This document shows, in pieces, positions 25,961-32,153 of a DNA stretch of 32,153 nt. Position 1 is the stretch's first letter. Every line of letters starts with the position of its first letter. Both the position numbers and the translations under genes were made by a program. The DNA lies in NCBI GenBank assembly GCA_030613515.1, contig JAUWLT010000006.1, positions 1 to 32,153 on the forward strand. The letters are read 5' to 3'. This DNA comes from Desulfobulbaceae bacterium. GTDB taxonomy: Bacteria > Desulfobacterota > Desulfobulbia > Desulfobulbales > Desulfobulbaceae. The notes beneath the pieces are model-generated. The model made no database searches, was not told the DNA's origin, and saw only the letters and a list, made by a program, of their open reading frames with translations.

Positions 25961-28900
25961 ACGATCGACTTCACGCCCCGTTTTCTACTGATCGCTTCTA
26001 TTGCCCTGGGCTATCTGCTCCTGCTTTTTGGAGTTGCCTATTATGCTGATCTGCGTAAGCTTAAAGGCAAAAGCATTGTCTCAAACCCTTATATTTATGC
26101 GCTGACCCTGGCCGTCTACTGCTCGTCCTGGACTTTTTACGGCAGCGTCGGTGAAGTCACCAACAGCGGCTTTAAATTTATCACGATCTATCTCGGCCCC
26201 ACCCTGACGGCTTTTTCCTGGGGTTTTATCCTGCGCAAGATGATCCGTATCTGCCAGGAGAACAACATTACCTCCATCGCCGATTTTATCAGTTCCCGTT
26301 ACGGCAAATGCTCTCATCTCGGCGCTCTGGTTACAGTTATCGCCATCATCGGCATCATGCCGTATATTGCCCTGCAACTTAAATCAATCTCCACGACTTT
26401 CGAGATTCTTGTTCATCCTGACCTGCGCCTCGACTTTCACGCTCTGACGAGTACCGCCCGCCATGAATACCCCTTCTACCTTGAAACGGCTTTCTATGTA
26501 TCTTTGGTGCTGGCTGTTTTCGGTGCTCTGTTCGGCGCCCGCTACCTTGACGCTTCGGAAAAACACGAAGGCATGGTTGCCGTCGTTGCTCTGGGATCGG
26601 TGGTTAAACTGGTCGCCTTCTTAAGCGTCGGACTTTTTGTCACCTACGGCATCTTCGATGGATTCAAGGATATTCTCCAACAGATCGCCGATGACGAAAC
26701 CTACCGAGAACTGCTGTTGATCAACACGTCACCGGCCAACAGCTACCAGTCATGGTTTACAATGATCATCCTTTCAATGGCGGCCATCCTCTGTCTGCCG
26801 CGCCAGTTTCATGTCTCTGTAATAGAAAACCAGCGCGAAGAGCATATCAAAAAGGCCATGTACCTCTTTCCTCTTTATCTTTTTCTCATCAACCTCTTTG
26901 TTATCCCGATATCCTTTGGCGGTCTGCTGATAATCGGCGGTCCCTCCTCGATTGCAGACACCTTTGTTCTAACCCTGCCCTTGTTGTATTCACAGGAAGC
27001 TCTCTCGGTTCTGGTTTTCATCGGCGGTCTCTCGGCGGCCATCGGCATGGTCGTTGTTTCTTCGGTAACCCTGAGCACTATGCTGCTCAATCACCTGGTT
27101 ATGCCGCTGCTGCTTTTTTTTAAAGTCAAAGCCGACCTCTCTTTCTGGCTGCTCCATATAAAACGGCTCGGCATTGTCTTGGTGATTTTCCTCGGCTACA
27201 TCTTCTTTCGCCTGATTGGCGATTCCTACATGCTCGTCAACATGGGACTGATCTCTTTTTCAGCGGCAATCCAGACAGCTCCGGCTCTAATCGGCGGCCT
27301 CTATTGGAAACAGGGTACCCGCCATGGTGCAATTGCCGGATTATTGCTGGGTTTTTTCTTTTGGTTCTATACCTTGATGATCCCCTCTTTCGTCTACTCC
27401 GGCTGGTTGCCCGACACTATTTTGTCACACGGCCCTGCAGGTATATGGTGGCTGAATCCGATTGAACTGTTCGGCCTCACCGATTTTGATTTCTACTCCC
27501 ACTCCCTTTTCTGGTCGCTGAGCAGTAATATCATGGCCTATCTGGTGATTTCGTTGACCTGCACACAGGATGAAATCGGCCGTCGCCAGGCGGAAAAATT
27601 CGTCGGTGTTTACAGACCCACGATCGACCGCTTCACACATGAGAAACGCTACGCCAATTTTCCGGCTCTTTCAGAACTCGAAAAAATGATGTCCCGCTTT
27701 ATCGGCAAGCAAAAGGCCCGACAAGTGTTGATTGATTTCTTTGCTACCGTAGATTTTTCCGACAAGCTTGCCGAAATGAGCGACCAGCAACGTATGCAGT
27801 TGGCGACAGAGGTTGAAAAAAATATCGCCGGCGCCGTCGGTTCTTCAGCTGGTCGGATTATCTGCGACACCTACATGAAGGCCCTAGGCTCGGAAATGGA
27901 AGATGTTTTCGATATCTTCGGCAAAATTTCCCTGTCACTGGAAGCCAGCCGGGAGGAGCTGCGGCAGCGGCTCAAAGAGTTATCAGTACTTTATGAAGCG
28001 AGCCGTATGGTCGCTTCTTCTTCCCTCAATCTGAAACAGGTCATGGACGACATACTAGACCTTCTCGTCAATAAATTCGACGTCGACAGCTGCTCGGTAC
28101 GCCTGCTTGGGTACGACGGCATGATGCGAATCAAAGCCCAACGGGGCTTAAAACCGGAATTTGTTCAGTCCGCCGAGCGCCAACCCAGTATGGAGTGTTA
28201 TTCAGGCGAATGTTTTTTGTCCGGCAGGGTCATTCATGTCCCTGATACCGACAAAGTCACCAAGCCTATCTCCACCAATCTGATAACCGAGCAGGGAATA
28301 AAGTCATTCGTCCTGGCGCCGATCCTTTCCGAAAAGGAAATTATCGGCGTCTTGAGTGCGTCGTCAATGAAAGAGAAGGGCTATTTTTCCGACAAATTCA
28401 TCGAGCTCTTCAAAACCCTGGCACAACAACTCGGAGTCGCCATCGGCACGGCCCGGCTCTACGACCAGCTGGCCCGCTTCAACAAACAGTTGGAAGCGAA
28501 AGTTGCCGAGCGCACAGTTGAACTGGAACAAAAATCAATCCAGTTGGCCGAGGCCAACCTGGAATTAAAAGAGCTCGATCGTCTCAAGTCGGAATTCCTC
28601 GCCAACATGTCCCATGAACTGCGCACCCCGATGAATTCCATCATCGGCTTTACTCAAATCCTGCTCGACGAAATTGATGGTGAGATTAATAAAGAGCAAA
28701 AAGCGAGCCTCGAAACCGTCGAGCGTAATGCCAACAACCTGCTCTCTTTAATCAATGATATTCTCGACCTTTCAAAAATCGAGGCCGGTAAGATGATCCT
28801 CACTTTGCAGCCGGTTTCACTTGACAATATCATTGACGACACCATGACCACCTTGAACCCGCTGATTGAAAGCAAAAAACAACTTTTTATCCTGGAAAAG

Positions 28901-29311
28901 GCGGAAAATTTGCCCAGGGTTATTGGCGATAGCGAAAAATTGCGTCAGATTCTGATCAACCTGCTAAATAATGCAATAAAATTCACTGACATTGAGGGTC
29001 GCATAGCTTTACAGGTCGAGCTTTGGACTAAAACCCCGCCAACCGGGCTCGATCCCCTCCAATCCTATATTCGAATCTCGGTTCGGGATAATGGTATCGG
29101 CATCAAGCCGGAAGACCAGGAACGATTATTTGGCGAATTTATCCAGCTTGACGCCTCCGCAAGCCGCAAGTACGGCGGAACCGGATTGGGTTTAAGCATT
29201 ACCAAGCGGTTGGTTGAAATGCATAAAGGCATAATTAAAGTGGAGAGCCGATATGGCGAGGGTTCCACCTTCTCATTCTTTATTCCCACGGAAGCTCAAC
29301 AGACAGTGTAA
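25961..29311 (+). CDS. SSS-family symporter / GAF / histidine kinase fusion (CbrA-like architecture)
   Basis: Frame open from ACG 25961: TIDFTPRFLLIASIALGYLLLLFGVAYYADLRKLKGKSIVSNPYIYALTLAVYCSSWTFYGSVGEVTNSGFKFITIYLGPTL...; multi-TM symporter domain, GAF region, NMSHELRTPMNSIIGF H-box, HATPase. Track start at 26240 is probably too short. Confidence 0.88.
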   Translation, partial: TIDFTPRFLLIASIALGYLLLLFGVAYYADLRKLKGKSIVSNPYIYALTLAVYCSSWTFYGSVGEVTNSGFKFITIYLGPTLTAFSWGFILRKMIRICQENNITSIADFISSRYGKCSHLGALVTVIAIIGIMPYIALQLKSISTTFEILVHPDLRLDFHALTSTARHEYPFYLETAFYVSLVLAVFGALFGARYLDASEKHEGMVAVVALGSVVKLVAFLSVGLFVTYGIFDGFKDILQQIADDETYRELLLINTSPANSYQSWFTMIILSMAAILCLPRQFHVSVIENQREEHIKKAMYLFPLYLFLINLFVIPISFGGLLIIGGPSSIADTFVLTLPLLYSQEALSVLVFIGGLSAAIGMVVVSSVTLSTMLLNHLVMPLLLFFKVKADLSFWLLHIKRLGIVLVIFLGYIFFRLIGDSYMLVNMGLISFSAAIQTAPALIGGLYWKQGTRHGAIAGLLLGFFFWFYTLMIPSFVYSGWLPDTILSHGPAGIWWLNPIELFGLTDFDFYSHSLFWSLSSNIMAYLVISLTCTQDEIGRRQAEKFVGVYRPTIDRFTHEKRYANFPALSELEKMMSRFIGKQKARQVLIDFFATVDFSDKLAEMSDQQRMQLATEVEKNIAGAVGSSAGRIICDTYMKALGSEMEDVFDIFGKISLSLEASREELRQRLKELSVLYEASRMVASSSLNLKQVMDDILDLLVNKFDVDSCSVRLLGYDGMMRIKAQRGLKPEFVQSAERQPSMECYSGECFLSGRVIHVPDTDKVTKPISTNLITEQGIKSFVLAPILSEKEIIGVLSASSMKEKGYFSDKFIELFKTLAQQLGVAIGTARLYDQLARFNKQLEAKVAERTVELEQKSIQLAEANLELKELDRLKSEFLANMSHELRTPMNSIIGFTQILLDEIDGEINKEQKASLETVERNANNLLSLINDILDLSKIEAGKMILTLQPVSLDNIIDDTMTTLNPLIESKKQLFILEKAENLPRVIGDSEKLRQILINLLNNAIKFTDIEGRIALQVELWTKTPPTGLDPLQSYIRISVRDNGIGIKPEDQERLFGEFIQLDASASRKYGGTGLGLSITKRLVEMHKGIIKVESRYGEGSTFSFFIPTEAQQTV

Positions 29312-29404
29312 ATTAATAGGCAATGATGGTATAATCCAGCTGCGCCTTAATCAAATCAGATGGGCGGATGAGCGGAAGATGTTAGCAAGAATCTCGAGGA
29401 AAGG

Positions 29405-29794
29405 ATGGATAAAGAGAATCAACCGGTGATTCTGGTAGTAGAGGAAAATGATGATAACCGTCAATTGGTACTCAAGATTCTCGGTTGCCGGGGCTATACG
29501 GTTGTCGGGGTAGTCGACGGTCAGGAAGCCCTGACCAAACTGACCAATGTCAATCCCGATCTGATTCTGATGGATATAAACCTGCCAGGCATGGACGGCT
29601 ATGAGGTAACCCGCCGGATACGCCAACAGGAAAAGTTCGCCAACCTGCCGATCGTTGCTCTGACTGCGCATGCCATGGTCGGCGATGAGGAAAAAAGCCT
29701 GGCCGCCGGTTGCAATGCCTATATTACCAAACCGATCAATGCCAGAACCTTTCCGGATTCCATCGCCGCAATCCTCAAGGAATATCAGCCATGA
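29405..29794 (+). CDS. Single-domain response regulator
   Basis: ILVVEENDDNRQLV...LILMDINLPGMDGYEVTRRIR...ALTAHAM...YITKPIN. Confidence 0.9.
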   Translation: MDKENQPVILVVEENDDNRQLVLKILGCRGYTVVGVVDGQEALTKLTNVNPDLILMDINLPGMDGYEVTRRIRQQEKFANLPIVALTAHAMVGDEEKSLAAGCNAYITKPINARTFPDSIAAILKEYQP

Positions 29795-30849
29795 CTGAAA
29801 CAATCCTGATTGTTGATGATAACCTCGATAACGTCACCCTGCTCGATAAAGTCTTGGGCGGAGCGGGCTACCGGACCTTAAAGGCTTACAACGGTGAAGA
29901 GGCGGTCAAGCTGACCCGCGAAAAATATCCGGACCTTATTCTTCTCGACATCATGATGCCGGTAATGGACGGCTTTACGGCCTGCGAAATAATCAAAAAA
30001 GATGACACTACCAAACATATACCGATCCTTATGCTGACCGCCAAACAGGAGATCATCGACAAAGTTAAAGGGTTGGAGGTCGGCGCCGACGATTACATTA
30101 CCAAACCATTTGATTTTCGGGAACTGCTTGCCCGCGTCAAATCACGGCTCAAACTGGCCCACGAACATCAACGTAATGTCAGCCAGGTGCGCCACAGGGC
30201 CTTAAGCCGGATGGTTGAAGGAATGGAACACGAAATTCGAAATCCTGTTGTCTCGATCGGCGGTTTTGCCCGCCGTATCCTCGATGCCTTTCCCGATGAT
30301 GACCGTAAGAAGGAGTACGCCAAAGTAATTCTCAAGGAAACCGAAAGGATCGAGCGCATGGTTAAACAGAGCGCCGCTCTCCATGGTCTCTCCAGCGGCC
30401 AAAAAATCGAAATCGACATTCACTCGTTAATAGATGAGGCTTTAGCCCAGACGGCTGATTTAAGCAAACAGCGCCGGGCCTTAATCGAGCGTCATTACAA
30501 TTATAATCTGCCGCCCGTTTTCCTCAACCATGAGAACATGCTCGTTGCCCTGGTCCAGCTTATCAGTAACGGTTTGGAGGCCATCGATGACGGGGGTAAA
30601 CTTGTAATCCGTACATCTTCTGACGATACCGGCCTGAAGATTGAGATAAGCGACAACGGCCACGGCATAAACCCGCAGGACCTCAAACGAATATTTGACC
30701 CCTTCTTTACCAGTAAGCGGTCAGGCGCCGGCATGGGCCTGCCTCTGACCCGTGAAATCATTGACTCTCACCAGGGAACAATCTCCATAGAAAACCGGCC
30801 CGACCGACAGGGAGTCCGGGTAACCGTTACCCTGCCGTCTACCAAATGA
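29791..30849 (+). CDS. Response regulator-histidine kinase hybrid (REC-HisKA-HATPase)
   Basis: MTETILIVDDNLDNVTLLDK...LLDIMMPVMDGF...YITKPFDFRELLARVK then MEHEIRNPVVSIGGF and FFTSKRSGAGMGLPLTREI. ATG 29791 overlaps the previous stop. Confidence 0.9.
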   Translation: MTETILIVDDNLDNVTLLDKVLGGAGYRTLKAYNGEEAVKLTREKYPDLILLDIMMPVMDGFTACEIIKKDDTTKHIPILMLTAKQEIIDKVKGLEVGADDYITKPFDFRELLARVKSRLKLAHEHQRNVSQVRHRALSRMVEGMEHEIRNPVVSIGGFARRILDAFPDDDRKKEYAKVILKETERIERMVKQSAALHGLSSGQKIEIDIHSLIDEALAQTADLSKQRRALIERHYNYNLPPVFLNHENMLVALVQLISNGLEAIDDGGKLVIRTSSDDTGLKIEISDNGHGINPQDLKRIFDPFFTSKRSGAGMGLPLTREIIDSHQGTISIENRPDRQGVRVTVTLPSTK

Positions 30850-30996
30850 GTTGATACTCCCTCTGATTTGTCCTTGTAGTTGCCTGCAGAAGATGCCGAT
30901 CCAGACATATACTGTCACCATAATCCTGCCTTCTTTGTCCTCCGCCAATGAAGCTGGTTGTCAATATTAAGGTGGCCTTAAAAAGGAGAGTTTCAA

Positions 30997-32153
30997 ATGT
31001 TACAATTGTCCAATGATGACCCTGAGTTGGCGCGGCTTGTCAGTAAAGAAGAAAAGCGGCTTGAAAATACCTTGAACCTCATTGCCGCTGAAAATCATTC
31101 TCCAGAGTCCATTCTGGAAGTCATGGGTTCCGTGTTCAATACAAAAACCATTGAAGGGTATCCGGGTAAACGGTTTCATGCCGGCTGCATCCATGTGGAT
31201 GAGGTTGAAACACTGGCGATTGAAAGGGGAAAAAAACTTTTTGAGGCCGAATATATCAATGTCCAACCCCACAGCGGTACATCAGCCAACCTGGCAGTCT
31301 ATTTCAGTGTGCTGGAGGTGGGGGACAGGATACTCTCCATGAGCCTGCCCCACGGTGGCCATCTTTCCCACGGACACCAGGCATCTATTACCAGTAAATG
31401 CTTTGATTTTTATCATTATAAGGTGAATTCTGAAACTGAACTGATTGACTATGAAAAGGTCCGGGAAATCGCCCATTGGGTAAAGCCCAGGATGATTGTT
31501 GCCGGTGCCAGCTCATATCCGAGGCTGATTGATTATGAAAAAATGTCCGGGATCGCCAAAGAGGTATCAGCCTATTTTCTTGCAGATATGGCCCATCTGG
31601 CAGGCCTTGTGGCGGCAAAGGTAATCCCGAGCCCGGTACCCCATTGCGATTTTGTCACCTTTACATGTTACAAGACTATGATGGGGGGCAGGGGCGGGGT
31701 GATCCTGTGCAAAGAAATATACGGTAGAAAAATAGACAAAGCCGTGTTCCCGGGTTGCCAGGGGACCACAGCGGTCAACCTTCTGGCGGCAAAAGCTTTG
31801 ATTTTCAAACTTGCCATGGAAGAGAAATTTATTTCCATCCAGAAAAAGACTATTGAAAACGCCGGAATCATGGCTCAAGCCTTTATGGAAAAAGGATATC
31901 GCATTATTTCCGGCGGGACCGACAATCACCAGGTGCTGATTGATTTGACTTCCAAGGGAATTTCTGGCAAAGCAGCGGAAAATTGTCTGGAGTCGGTGGG
32001 GATAGTCCTGAACCGAAATGTGGTACCAAAAGATGAGAAGAAACCTGGGAAAGTCAGCGGTATCAGGCTCGGAAGCGGTGCTGTTTCAGCCAGAGGAATG
32101 GCAGAAACCCAGATACGTCAGATTGTTGAACTCATTGATGTAACCATGATGAA
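30997..32153 (+). CDS. Serine hydroxymethyltransferase-like PLP enzyme (3' end outside window)
   Basis: ATG after AAAGGAG; IAAENHSPESILEVMGSVFNTKTIEGYPGKRFHAG, NVQPHSGTSANLAVY, LPHGGHLSHG, DMAHLAGLVAAK, TCYKTMMGGRGG. Missing from the ORF track because it runs off the edge. Confidence 0.9.
   Translation, partial: MLQLSNDDPELARLVSKEEKRLENTLNLIAAENHSPESILEVMGSVFNTKTIEGYPGKRFHAGCIHVDEVETLAIERGKKLFEAEYINVQPHSGTSANLAVYFSVLEVGDRILSMSLPHGGHLSHGHQASITSKCFDFYHYKVNSETELIDYEKVREIAHWVKPRMIVAGASSYPRLIDYEKMSGIAKEVSAYFLADMAHLAGLVAAKVIPSPVPHCDFVTFTCYKTMMGGRGGVILCKEIYGRKIDKAVFPGCQGTTAVNLLAAKALIFKLAMEEKFISIQKKTIENAGIMAQAFMEKGYRIISGGTDNHQVLIDLTSKGISGKAAENCLESVGIVLNRNVVPKDEKKPGKVSGIRLGSGAVSARGMAETQIRQIVELIDVTMM

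Noticed and set aside
26240-29311. ATG at 26240 as the true start of the symporter-kinase
   Set aside because: Would remove conserved symporter N-terminal sequence that is open in frame back to 25961 and has a good SD.

Overview
The window looks like a chromosomal segment from an anaerobic, respiratory Desulfobacterota-like bacterium; this affiliation is inferred from gene content only. Left third, minus strand: a molybdopterin respiratory locus. It has a 12-haem NapC-like cytochrome, a Tat-exported 4Fe-4S subunit, a Tat-exported molybdopterin catalytic subunit and a TorD-type chaperone broken by an in-frame TAA. A PhnD-like binding protein / histidine kinase / sigma54 response regulator cassette lies upstream, and a good sigma54 (-24/-12) promoter lies directly upstream of the cytochrome. 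Further left is a decayed N-terminal fragment of a second DMSO/TMAO-reductase-like enzyme. Centre, plus strand: ArsR regulator and ArsP/DUF318 permease, an EF-hand + ZraP/Spy-like exported protein, an exported NifX-like (FeMo-co domain) protein, a LolD/LolE-like ABC exporter with a LolA-like protein and an outer-membrane barrel, a second EF-hand paralogue, and a small barrel OMP. Both EF-hand genes have near-perfect sigma54 promoters. Right third: a degraded copy of the barrel gene's 3' end, gnd, solo cooS, a histidine kinase, a symporter-kinase fusion whose real N-terminus appears to start at a non-canonical ACG, two response-regulator genes, and a divergent SHMT-like gene running off the right edge. 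I saw no tRNA, rRNA, CRISPR array or intact mobile element. All family calls come from reading translations and motifs; no database search was run.
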